From Mytilus galloprovincialis (Eukaryota > Mollusca > Bivalvia > Mytilida > Mytilidae): a stretch of DNA of 64,000 nucleotides. The notes beneath the pieces are model-generated. The model was not told the DNA's origin and did no database searches. It worked only from the letters and a program-made list of their open reading frames with translations. Below are positions 35,220-45,863 of this stretch, in pieces (position 1 is the first letter of the stretch; each line of letters opens with the position of its first letter). The position numbers and the translations under genes are program-made. The stretch lies in the NCBI RefSeq assembly GCF_965363235.1, contig NC_134849.1:66421122-66485121 (forward strand), given 5' to 3'.

Positions 35220-38200
35220 TTATGAACATTTTTTTAACAATGTAGTCCTTGCTGCTACTAAAAGTTTGAAAGCCTCTTCACTACCTGGTGCTACACTTTT
35301 ATCTGGGTGTAACAATACTGCCAATTTTCGGTATGCTTTGTTTACTTCGTCCCTGAAAAAAAAGTTAATTGTTATAATAAGTGATTTGTATTTCTGTAAA
35401 ACTATGGAATCATTTATTTTTGTGGGTATCAACTCTCGTGGATTAAGGAAAACATTTGATGGCTATTTGATTTAGTGGCTTTGACAATCTCTGCATACAA
35501 GACCTAAAATAAAATATTGTTTGTTTCCCCAATCCCGACCAACCCCGCAAAAGTGGTGCTACTCATAAAATCTTATTGACAAAACCAAGTCAAGTATTAT
35601 TTTATTCATTTTGGATTTTCAGAATTGCGGGATCGTCCAATAATGTTCAAGCTTTTTGGAAAAATAAAATCATTTCCCTACTACCTAGCCACACTTGGCA
35701 GAGTCGGGATTGGGGAAACAAACAATATATTAATTTAGGCCCAAAACCTGTTGAAAACGTGTGATTCATTAAATATTTGAATTCTTGGTTCACATGTCGC
35801 AACGAAAACCATGAAAATTGGTATCTAACGAATAATAATGAATCCACTGAAGGTGACAAAATCCTCATAATAGTAGAATAGGTCCAAAATTTATCCTTCA
35901 ACTCACACAAAGTCATGAGGGTCTGGATGGGGGGGTCTGTTATTCTGTAAATATTTAATTTTCATCCCTTTTTTCTCTATTCTTCAAAAAATTACCCCCT
36001 TTTTTCTCTAATCTTCATTTTTTTTTGCCTGTTATTCTCTAATATTCATTTTTTAAGGGATTATTCGTTAATCATTTAACCCCATCCACACCCTCAGTCA
36101 TAAAACTAATATATTAGATTGTTTTCAGTTTGCTCCTAATCTTTGTTGATGAAAATTAAAACCTTAATTTCAATTTCAATTTGTCACATTTTTTTTTTAT
36201 TAAAATTATGATTAAAAAACAAGAGTTCACTCAATCAGAACTCAAAATATAAAACACCATTTCTTAGGAATCTAAGAAACTGCATTAGTAATGCTATATA
36301 GAATTGATAAGATTTAGAGCTTAACACCATGTTTAACCCCTGTCTTTTGTTGAAGACTATCTACTGACCTTTAGAAGTTTTTGATTATTTTCAGTCTATT
36401 TGACAATTACCTCACATAAAGTACAATTATTCTTACATACAATAAAACATATTTTACATACTTTGATGCTCCTATATTAACACCTAGCCTCTCATAATCA
36501 CTCCTTGCTGCTTTAAGCTTCTGTATAGCCTCAACTTGATCCTTTGAATATCCTAACTGTGTGGTGAAAGGTGCTTTCTTACCACCATTCTCTACTGCCG
36601 ATACAACGCCCTCAAATAAGTTCTATAGATACAAATAAATTATAGAAAAACTAATGAAAGAATTCAACATCTGGGGATTCATTATTTTTTGTTGGATAAA
36701 AATATTTGTGAGCTTCTTGGGTACAGATAAACAACAAATTCAAATATTCAACAAATTACAAATTTCTATGAGGGTCTGGATAGGAAGGGGGGGGGGGTCT
36801 GTTATTCTGTAAACATTTAATTTTCACCCCTTTTTTCTCTAATCTTTAAAAAATTAACCCCTTTTTTCTCTAATCTTCAAAAATTTAACCCCTTTTTTCT
36901 CTAATCTTCATTTTTTTTGCCCGTTATTCTCTAATCTTCATTTTTTAATTCTTTAATCATTTCACCCCATCCAAACCCTCTTCTATAAGGTTTGAATGCA
37001 GAGATTGGCACATCCACCAAATCAAATATCACAAAAATGTAAGTTTTCCTCAATCCACGAAGATTACATGAATCCACAGTATAGAAAAATATTCAAAACA
37101 TCAATTGATGGATGAGGGTGGTAAAGGGTTATTTTCTTGCAATGTTTTGCCATTTTTATTTCACGTGCAGCCGTGAAAAAGGTTTGTTATTCACCGTGTT
37201 TCTTGAAATCGGTAAAAAGATCAACATGCAAGACATTTTTAATTGTTCGTTCATCGTGAAATGGCAATTTTATTTCGCGTTCTTTCGTGCAGATACCCCC
37301 CTTTACGCCCCTCATGGATGTGCGTAGTGCACAAGTTAATTATCAGTATTTTTCAATATTTGAATTCTTTGATGAGTTATTCAATATCAAAATTACATTG
37401 ACAATAAGCTTTTTAATGGAATCAAAACAGAAAATGTAGGGAACTATATCTTTTTATACATATTTACAATTAGCTTTGATATTATGTCACCAACTTCACC
37501 TATTGTTGAAGGCGGAGTGAAATAAGTTTTTTTCACGTTTTTTTTTTCACTAGGAAATCATGGTAATGATTGCAACCAATGCAATAGGTTATAATATGTT
37601 GTGTTGTCATAAAAAAAAATTTTGTTTGTTGTAATGGCATAAATCCGGTTGTTTTGGTTTCTCTTTTCAAATTTTGTCAAGTTGAGGTCTTTTATAGTTT
37701 ACTATGTAATATGGGTTTTGCTCATTGTTGGAAGCTATTTGGTGTCTGGTGTTAGTTGTCTAATTGGCCACCATATCACATCTTGTTATTTGTAAGCAGG
37801 TTGATTTAGTAAATTTAAAATTTCTTTTGTTTAAAAGCTTATCAATAAGCTATAGATATTTTAAGTTTTTACCTGAAACATTTCTGTGACACCTTCCCCT
37901 GTTTGTGCTGATGTTTCAAAGTAATGATAACCTCTTGTGTCAGCCCATATCCTACCTTCAGATTCATCAACCACTCTCTTCTTATCAGTCTAAAAAGATT
38001 AGAAATATATCAATTATGAATGAGGAAACATCATCAAACTACAAAATGTAAAAATTATAAAATGTGAATACAACAGACTCATTTGGGCTCACCTGTCAGA
38101 ACAATAATGAGTTCAAAGGTTAAAAATACATTCCAAATACATGTACTTATATTTAGACGTTTTTTTTTAATCCTATATAGTAAACAGCACATATATATAT

Positions 38201-41200
38201 GTTAATTCAAAGGCATTGCTTCAATTGTTGTATTTGATTAAATTACTTTGTAAATTCAGAGAAATATATTACATTGTAGCCTAGTGACATTTTAATATGA
38301 TAAGTAATGGTCTCTGGCTAATACTCTTATTTTTGTGGGTATCAATTTTTGTGGTTTAAGGAAAGCTTACATATTAGTAGATATTTAATTTTGTGATTTT
38401 GGCAAAGTCGGCATACCTTCCTTTAAAAAATTGGTAATTCATTGAACATTTAAACTGGTGGTTCTCCTGTACCCATGGAATCCACGAAAATTGGTATCCA
38501 ATGAATATTAATGAATTTAGAGTAATTGTTTATCAAATGGACAACTAAAAATAATAACAATACCTTATTAGCACAAACACAGACTGCAATGTTATCTACT
38601 TCTGACTGGTTCCCTACTTCATTCTGCAGCTCCAATAACCAGGAATCCAGTGCCTCAAAACTACTCCTGTCTGATACATCAAATACAATAATGGCTCCCT
38701 GAGTATCCTTGTAAAACTCATTTCTTACCTAAAAAACATAAAAATTGAAGTTTCACTCATTCTAACATGGTTAGTGTCATCTTCTTTTTTATATTTAGTG
38801 TCAAGATGTTCACACATGCCCATAAATAAAAATCGATTTCCATTTGCATGATGCTGCATGATTTTTTATGTGAAAGTTGGATAAAGAGCTAATCAGGGCT
38901 CATGTTTTGTCTGTTATTATGTATGTTTATGCCATCTCTAAATAAAATTTACTTACTTTCTTTTTTTGGTGAGGCCGATATTGATTTGTAGAGGGTTAGA
39001 AGTGTACAGTAGAACAAATATTTCAACCACAGGAATTTTCCTGTCAAGATTTGTTAAAAAAATAAACAATGTAATTGAAGTGCATCAACATTAATAGATG
39101 CATTTCACCATTAAAAGTAAATGTGACTTCATGAACCCCATATGAAATCTAATAAACCATAGTAAAGAAAAGTTCATTAAAAACGTTTTTATAAACATTT
39201 ATTCCATCTGAAAAACGTTTTGTAAATCATATATTGGATGTTATCTTTTGAAATACAGACCAAGAGACTCACCTCATGAGAAAATACCAGTCTGTTAATA
39301 AGGATTTTTAATTCCGCATATCACATGGTCTACATGTACAATGTATATTGTGTGTTCAGTGGCGGATCCAGGAGGGGTTCTGGAGGTTGGAACCCCCCTT
39401 TTTTTGGGCCGATCAATGCATTTGAATGGGAGCATATAGTTGGAACCCCCCTTTACTCTATGTTGGGAATCCCCCTTTTTAAAATGGCTGGATCCGTCAC
39501 TGGTGTTCCTGACATATTGTTAACTTACCTCATAGAATATAGGATGTCCAGCCATGTCAAATATATTGACTTTAACCTCTTTATCTCTAATGTTGACTCT
39601 GTAAAAGTGAGAATTTGTTTAATTACTTTCATATCAAATTCAATAACATTCGAAACAAATGTATAACACTTTTAACTTAAAAGCATCTAGCGTAACTTTA
39701 AAGAAGACATGCTGTAAATGAAGGCAGTTATAACATGATTTGACGCTTAAATATAAAGACCAGATTAAGCATTTGGAAATCAAGTTCGCAATTCCACTTC
39801 GGCTATTTTCAGGGAACATTTCTGATCAACAAAAGATGGATTCCTCAGGGAAATGTTTTTTTAATGTTTTTGATAAAGTTTTACCCATCGAAATTAAATT
39901 GTTTGAGATTTTGATGAACAGTTAAATAAAATGTGAGGAAAATAACAGTATTTTCATCAAAATGATACGACAATAAAAGCATAGACTTGCAAAAAAAGCA
40001 GGGTGTCTTAAAAAAGAGCATACAGCGTCATTTAGAAAATGGCAGACAGCCCTATGAAGACAATCAAGCTGAATTAAAACTACAGAAATGTAACATTGAC
40101 ATACTTAGTAACACCATAATCAATTCCAATAGTTGCCAGGTATTTGTGAACAAATCTTTTCTCACAATATCTTTTGATGATACAACTCTGAAATAAAAAG
40201 AGAATATATTTTAAAACACATTATGAATTATAAATTTATGTACAATGCAAAACAATGTCAGAAATACATGTATGAGTTTGTGTACAAAAATCATATTATT
40301 TATATTTCAAATAACACTTGAACTGGCCATGGTCTGAAATTGAATTGAATATTTCTGTGCCACTTTTACTCTGCAAATTTGATTGATATTAAATTTAAAC
40401 ACCAGATGGTTGCAGTTTGTTTAGCAATTTTATCATTTTAAATGGGGTAAATTCCAGATCAATTACTTGCAATATAATTAATTATGATAAATAAAATTTT
40501 GAAACAAGAATGTGTCCTCAGTACACGAATGCCCCACTCGCACTATCATTTTCTATGTTCAGTGGACCGTGAAATTGGGGTAAAATCTCTAATTTGGCAA
40601 TAAAATTAGAAAGATCATATCATAGGGAACATGTGTACCAAGTTTGAAGTCGATTGGACTTCAACTTCATCAAAAACTACCTTGACCAAAAACTTTAACC
40701 TGAAGCGGGACAGACGGACGAACGAACGAACGGACGGACGCACAGACCAGAAAACATAATGCCCCTCTACTGGGGCATAAAAACTGATTGGTTTCATTTT
40801 AAAATACATTTACATTCAGTTGCAAAAATAAATAATTACATTTTAATTACTTTTGAACTGAATTTCAAAAAAGGTAATCACAAAGAATTAAAACATAGGA
40901 ACCTGTTAGTATGAGGCTTTACATGTTGTTTAACACTGATTTGATTTGAAATAGCTTATAAGCACCACATTTAGGCTATTTCGTGGCGGCCAGTTATTAT
41001 TGGTAGAGAAAACTGGAGTGCCTGGAGAAAACCACCAACCTTCGATAGGAAAACTGACAATCCTAGTCAATTAAGATTGGAGTCAAGCGCACACCAGTGG
41101 GGTTCGAACTAACAACCTTACACCTTGGCTAGGAAATACACTGTCATGTAACGACTTAGACCACTCAGCCCAAGACATCATAATTCAATGTCTTTCATAA

Positions 41201-43473
41201 ATTCTGGCGATTTTTTATCGTTAAATAAATTCCTATTTATCAATGTTTAAAAGTCATGTAAGTTGTTTTGGTTTTTTTGGTGTGTATTTCATAATACAAT
41301 TGATTTAGTTTGTTCGGTTAATATGGGGATGAGGTTCCCAATTACGATAGAAAAAACAAAAAAATTTGGGAAAATTTCCCGAATTTTTCATTCTACTAAT
41401 GAACTCAAAATTGTTAACTTTTTTTTTCAGATCTACTTCCGTTTCTGGTCTTGTTTGCATGAGACTTTGAATACAATGTATATTTATCAACATATCAACA
41501 AGTAGGAAGGAATTCAACACCCAATCATTTTTAATAATTGTTTGATATGAAAAAACATTACCTGGATAACAGTTTTTCTTTGTTTGCATTGAATATTACA
41601 TCATAACTTAAATAACGTCACAACTAAATCCCTAACAACAGAACCAATATCGAAAACGTTACGGTATTTCCGTTTCTTTTATCAACATCAACATTGAATT
41701 AAAAAAAAAAAAAATACAGACTTCGTCCCCATTCACAGGTAATTCCTGCCTCATGTAAGTGCAGATAATTTGATTTTGCTTAGAAATGGAGTGTAATGGG
41801 CTACAAAAACAAGTAACAGAGGAGGCAGAAATATATGCCAATCAACTGGTATGTGTTATACATTGTATTTATAGCGCAAATATGTCTGCCCCAAAATATC
41901 TATAATATGATATGCACCCCCTGTGCAAGGGGGTCTCATTGGGGAGTTCCGATCCCGGGTCCTGCTTACTGTTTTGTAAGATTCCTGTATCCCGCTTACA
42001 CTATGTACGTAAGCAATTCTCATTTTTTTGTCATTTCCCGGGTCCCGCAAGACCTCATTTCCCGTTTTACCGACACAATAATTTGACTTTCACGTGTCAT
42101 GCTTACAAAAAAAATTGGCAATCCCGCGTCACGCTTAGACCCCAATGAGACCCACGTGCAAGGCTGTGCCAAGGCAAGGGGCAGCTAGCATCAGGATCGT
42201 TCGCCCTGATTACATGTTCGCCCTAGGTTCGTTCGCACTGTGTTTGTTCGCCCTGATAGTCCGTTCGCCCTGGGTTCGTTCGCCCTATATTCATTAATGA
42301 TATGTATATACATTTTTGTATTACATTAATGAACGAAATATATATATATTGAAATTTATCATATGTATATCTATTAAAAGTTCAATACAGAATATTTGCC
42401 AAAATTTTGATTGCTGATAAGGTATCATTTGAAATCTTTGATATCACTGATTGTTATATGAATTGTCTTTGATGGATTAATAATGAAAATAACATTTACT
42501 CAAATAAAATAGTCAGCTTGGATGGGTAAAAACACTGATGACAAGTGATCAATGTACAGCAGTGTGACTGTGTTTTTGGTATTTGTTTCACTAATAGTAA
42601 TTCAAATTTAGTGCTTTTAAATATTCGTTTAGGAAATAAAGATGTGCGAAGTACAGTTCGGAATTGATCTTAATTGTTATAACTGTTACTGAATATTTTT
42701 ATATTGTTAACATATATCAATAAAGTTAAATATAGACTTAGTCCGGCTTTAGTTGTTTTATGTCAAATACTTTGTAGTCTTTGAATTCACAGAAACTTAT
42801 CCTCGTAGCAGCAAGACAACAACTTAGTCTTCAGTTGTTTCACATTTTAAAATACAATCACGGTAGTGCTGAAATTCCGAGAACCTTATTTTCTAATAGC
42901 ATTACCACAGAATATACATCATAAATAAATATTCGGTGAATGTAAACTTCAACATATTCAATTACATACAAATAATTTAGTCTTCAGTTGTTTTACATTT
43001 AAAAATACAATGTAGTGCTGAAATTCACAGAAACTTAAATTTCCTAGTAATGTTATTACATACAGATCTATACAAACTTAGTCCTCAAGGCAATACCTTG
43101 AAGCCACAATATCTTGTAGTCCTGAAATGTACAGAAACTTATAACCTAGTCCTAGTAGTAGCTAGCTATAAACAACATGATACATCGTAAATATTCGGCC
43201 AAATTGAAGACTGACTTTAACACATTCAATTATATACACACAACACAACACTATACTAAAAAATAAAATCATGGCGAACGGACTCGAGGCGAACAGGTAT
43301 TCGGGCGAACAGAAACTAGGGCGAACCAGAATCAGGGCGGAAGGACCCGGATTCCTAGCAGCTCTACAAAATAAAAATAAACAACAGTAACAGTAAACTA
43401 CCTTTCCAGCTTCAGCATTTCCCATGCTGATGATTTTAATACGCAATGACTTTTTCATTTTGCCCATTTCCAT
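35220..43473 (-). CDS. DNAJC27: DNAJC27/RBJ-like: Ras-like GTPase with C-terminal J domain, complete
   Basis: Exons in transcript order: 43402-43473, 40105-40187, 39529-39598, 38564-38728, 37873-37989, 36462-36622, 35220-35352. Splice borders and phases agree, giving 266 residues (human 273). GTPase motifs: P-loop GNAEAGKS (18-25), DMAGHP (66-71) in place of DTAGQE, NKTD (129-132, split between exons), ETSA (155-158). The Ras Gln61 position is His70, as in this family generally, so intrinsic GTP hydrolysis is expected to be low. The J-domain part runs from about SDYERLGV (210) with HPD at 238-240. There is no C-terminal prenylation motif (ends KKCS). The family is called RJL and its distribution follows flagella/cilia across eukaryotes. 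The start MEMGK is the only upstream ATG in frame that I see. Introns hold five MITEs and a SINE. Confidence 0.95.
35917..36095. mobile_element. MITE with GAGGGTCTGGATGGG ends (copy 1)
   Basis: The left end GAGGGTCTGGATGGGG mirrors the right end ccccatccacaccctc. AGTCAT flanks both sides (35911-35916, 36096-36101). The interior is tandem pyrimidine-rich (ccttttttctctaatcttca). It is in the last DNAJC27 intron. Confidence 0.85.
36770..36980. mobile_element. MITE with GAGGGTCTGGATRGG ends (copy 2)
   Basis: It has the same ends and pyrimidine-rich interior as the copy at 35917, with one more internal ccccttttttctctaatctt unit. The flanks are TTCTAT on both sides (36764-36769, 36981-36986), a 6-bp target duplication. 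Confidence 0.85.
37640..37795 (+). mobile_element. decayed SINE-like copy
   Basis: The blocks gaggtcttttatagtttact, tgggttttgctcattgttgg and gttgtctaattggccaccat match the SINE-like family with several changes. Confidence 0.55.
38320..38526. mobile_element. probable MITE with TGTGGGTATCAA / TTGGTATCCA ends
   Basis: The block aatactcttatttttgtggg at the left mirrors cacgaaaattggtatccaat ... agagtaat at the right, imperfectly. Similar paired blocks occur at 35405 (tttttgtgggtatcaactct) and 35812 (tgaaaattggtatctaacg). Ends are approximate. Confidence 0.5.
39357..39502. mobile_element. MITE of the CAGTGGCGGATCC family
   Basis: The ends are CAGTGGCGGATCCAG and its mirror ctggatccgtcactg. GTGTT flanks both sides (39352-39356, 39503-39507). 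The interior has cccccctttttttgggccga and gatcaatgcatttgaatggg, shared with 58717-58874. It lies 27 bp from the 5' splice site of DNAJC27 exon 3. Confidence 0.9.
40504..40782 (+). mobile_element. dispersed repeat family A, copy 3
   Basis: It matches the copy at 18688 from acaagaatgtgtcctcagta to tactggggcataaaa, with an (acgg/gaac)n stretch at 40707-40742. Confidence 0.75.
40975..41175 (-). mobile_element. tRNA-derived SINE with Pol III A and B boxes
   Basis: On the minus strand an A-box-like GGGCTGAGTGGTCTAAGTCG (complement of about 41152-41171) is followed by a B-box-like AGTTCGAACCCC (complement of 41098-41109), as in a Ser/Leu-type tRNA. Then comes a non-tRNA part (ggtggttttctccaggcact). 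It resembles tRNA-related SINEs reported from bivalves; I have not verified the family name. Confidence 0.65.
41931..42155. mobile_element. MITE with GGGTCTCATTGGGG ends
   Basis: GGGTCTCATTGGGG at 41931-41944 mirrors ccccaatgagaccc at 42140-42153. GTGCAAGG occurs on both flanks (41923-41930, 42156-42163), an 8-bp target duplication. The interior has recurrent tcccgggtcc/tcccgcttac blocks. Confidence 0.85.
42186..43357. mobile_element. 1.17-kb DNA element with clustered TTCGCCC subterminal repeats
   Basis: The left end TAGCATCAGGATCGTTCGCC and the right end (mirror TAGGAATCCGGGTCCTTCCG) are inverted. Direct GCAGC/GCAGCT flanks lie at 42181-42185 and 43358-43362. Seven TTCGCC/TTCGCA-type motifs sit in the first ~100 bp and five GGCGAAC/GGCGGAA mirrors in the last ~85 bp. 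The AT-rich interior has internal repeats (tagtcttcagttgtttcaca-like) and no gene. It is in DNAJC27 intron 1 and ends about 45 bp from its 5' splice site. Confidence 0.8.
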
Positions 43474-43712
43474 ATGATCTTGGTTTTACAACATATTTGT
43501 CATTGCAGTCAGAAATGGTTGAACCTGATGAACCGGTTTTGGAACTTTTCAGTAAAGTTTCTTTTTTGGGGGTAATTTCTATAAGAAATCACATAGGTGT
43601 CTTTCTATTCGTCATGATAGATAGTGGTAAAATACTCAAATGTCTTAAACTATGTGCTGTCTTTGCTTTAATCTTGTACCATGTCACATTTTTCTTAGGA
43701 ATGTTTTATAAA

Positions 43713-43739
43713 GCGTCGATGGCAACTCCAACCGGAAGT
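43713..43739 (+). promoter_or_regulatory. X-box-like and ETS-like motifs upstream of DNAJC27
   Basis: GCGTCGATGGCAAC (43713-43726) fits the X-box RYYNYYWTRRNRAC at 12 of 14 positions with a perfect ATGGCAAC half. CCGGAAGT (43732-43739) matches the ETS core. They are 240-266 bp upstream of the DNAJC27 ATG. Confidence 0.4.
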
Positions 43740-44763
43740 TGATATATCACCGAACAAAAACAGAAACGAGATTTTTCATTGGGTAATTTCAGAGAGGCAG
43801 TCAAGGGGAATCTCTATTCTTTACCGTAAATAACATAAATACCATCGATAAACAGTTAGTACAAATTGAAAATTTATATGTTATCTAGCCTATAGTGTTT
43901 ATAATATTCTTCAGAGACATATAATACAAAGTAATACGTATTATATGTCTCCATGTATGAGATATCTCTGTATTCATATACATTAGACAAAAAAAACTAT
44001 CAAGCAATTTACAATCTTTTTTTTTTTTGTCAGTATATATATATCGCAGTTTTTTTTTTTTTTTATTCAAATGTTATTTTTTTATGAAGATTGAATTTTT
44101 TTTAAATCACGATTTTAACGAATAAAAAGACGTTTCTTCGTCGTTTTCTACATGCTTCCACATGATCTTAAAAAAGACATAAGCAATCAAAACGGTAAAT
44201 TCAGTAATTCACGTACGGTCACACTATTTCTTGGATCGCACAATCTAATTCTGTGCCACTTTGAAGTTATTCTTCGTTTGTTTTGATATACTTTCATACC
44301 AGCAGGCAAATATTATGCATAATCAAAATGACATTAAATCAGAAAAGAACACAATAATTCCCAGATTGAAAATTTAGACACTCTGTGTTTAAATATAAAA
44401 TTTTAAGAAACTGATCAATTATAAAATTCCGAAATATTTTACAAAAGTTTCGGGATTCAATATATTCTATTCCTTCAAGTCTTGGATTGAATAACAGTAG
44501 GAAATGCCTGTACCAAGTCAGGAATATAACAGTTGTTATCCATTCGTTTGATGTATACTTTGAGTTTTTGATTTTGTCATTTGATAAGGGACTATCCGTT
44601 TTGAATTTTCTCGGAGTTCTCATAATTATTCTACTTTTTAAACGTTTTACAAACAATCATTAAATTGTATAGCTAATTCTGCTTTGTTGTATCTAACCAA
44701 TATACATTAATGCAACAATGTCAAATAATTATGCTCAAAGAAACTTTTGTAAAAAAAGTATTT
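43740..44763. other. intergenic region upstream of DNAJC27
   Basis: This is AT-rich sequence with T-runs at 44018-44027 and 44050-44064. No gene is supported. Confidence 0.35.
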
Positions 44764-45052
44764 AAGGAATGACTCTAATATTTTTTCTGTCTATGAAGAA
44801 ATAACATAAAAAATTTGGTGCACACTGAATAACGCGCGTAGCGGGTTATTTAACAGTGTGCACCACATTTTTTATGTTATTTCGAATAGACAGAAAAAAT
44901 ATTACAGTTATTTCTTATAATTTAATTCTAAATTCCATTTTAAACCGTAGAAAACCATGAAAAAACGTTGATGACGTCACGGTCACATAACTAAATTATG
45001 TCTATGGGCGCATAACAAAAAAACGTCAGCCAATCAGAAGACGCGTTACATC
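44764..45052. mobile_element. 289-bp foldback element with CRE and CCAAT motifs (copy 1)
   Basis: The first half is a long hairpin: ttttttctgtctatgaag and atagacagaaaaaatatt mirror, as do ttggtgcacactg and cagtgtgcaccac, around a GC-rich tip (aacgcgcgtagcggg). The second half contains TGACGTCA (44972-44979) and a CCAAT box (45030-45034). A copy in the opposite orientation is at 59021-59310 with the same two halves. Confidence 0.85.
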
Positions 45053-45189
45053 AAAAATTAAATTATTAACATATGCATACTCAATTCAATATACTTTTTG
45101 GTGGAACATATAGAGAAAGGATATCCAAAACCCAAACCTTAACCCTAACTTTAATATAAACCCATTTTAATAATTCGTTTAATCCCGCT

Positions 45190-45515
45190 GCAATTGTTCG
45201 CACCTGTCATTAGTCAGGAATCTAACCCCAGTGGGTTTCGTCTATTTATAAAAAGTAAAAACACAAAAATACTGAACTTATGTGGTTCATAAGTGTTTCT
45301 CGCTTCTTGTTTGTTATATAGATTAGACCGTTGGTTTTCCCGTTTGAATGGTTATACACTAGTATTTTTTTGGGCCCTTTATTGCTTGCTGTTCGATGTG
45401 AGCCAATGCTCCGTGTTGAAGACCGTACATTAACCTCTAATGGTTCACTTTTATAAATTGCTATTTGAATGGAGAGTTGTCTCATTGGCGCTAGTACCAC
45501 ATCTTCCTATATCTA
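45190..45515 (+). mobile_element. SINE-like copy, fuller length
   Basis: It extends from gcacctgtcattagtcagga through gaccgttggttttcccgttt and ggctccgtgttgaa-like sequence to the end cattggcgctagtaccacat. The head is shared with 52018. Confidence 0.75.
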
Positions 45516-45863
45516 GACCGTAGACTCAAATCATAAGCCGTACTTCAACCTTTTATTTTTATGATTAACATGACAAAAACCGTAGACCTCACACTAGACC
45601 CGACTTAATATAGTGTAAAACCAATGATTTGCGTAGTAAGACTTACAATAAAAATCCTCGATAGAACGTATACCCTACCATTTACCCTAAAAACTAACCT
45701 TAAACACTTCCTTATCACTGTAACCGTAACTCGACACTTATTTAACTCAAATAACCCTTCCCTATCTTAACTCTAGGCAAACCTTACTCTACTTACGTGT
45801 CTCTTACTCTAAACTTCAAACCAACTGTAACTCCCCCATACCTTATCCCTGAAACTCAAAACC
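45516..45863. other. low-complexity C/A/T sequence with CCCTAA-like words
   Basis: The stretch has scattered taccct, accctaaa and aaccttaa words without periodicity. I see no gene. Confidence 0.4.

Noticed and set aside
40975..41175. Functional tRNA gene
   Set aside because: The A and B boxes are present but the cloverleaf is degraded and a non-tRNA SINE part follows.
45120..45860. Interstitial telomere (CCCTAA words)
   Set aside because: The words are scattered and irregular, never forming two or more perfect tandem hexamers.
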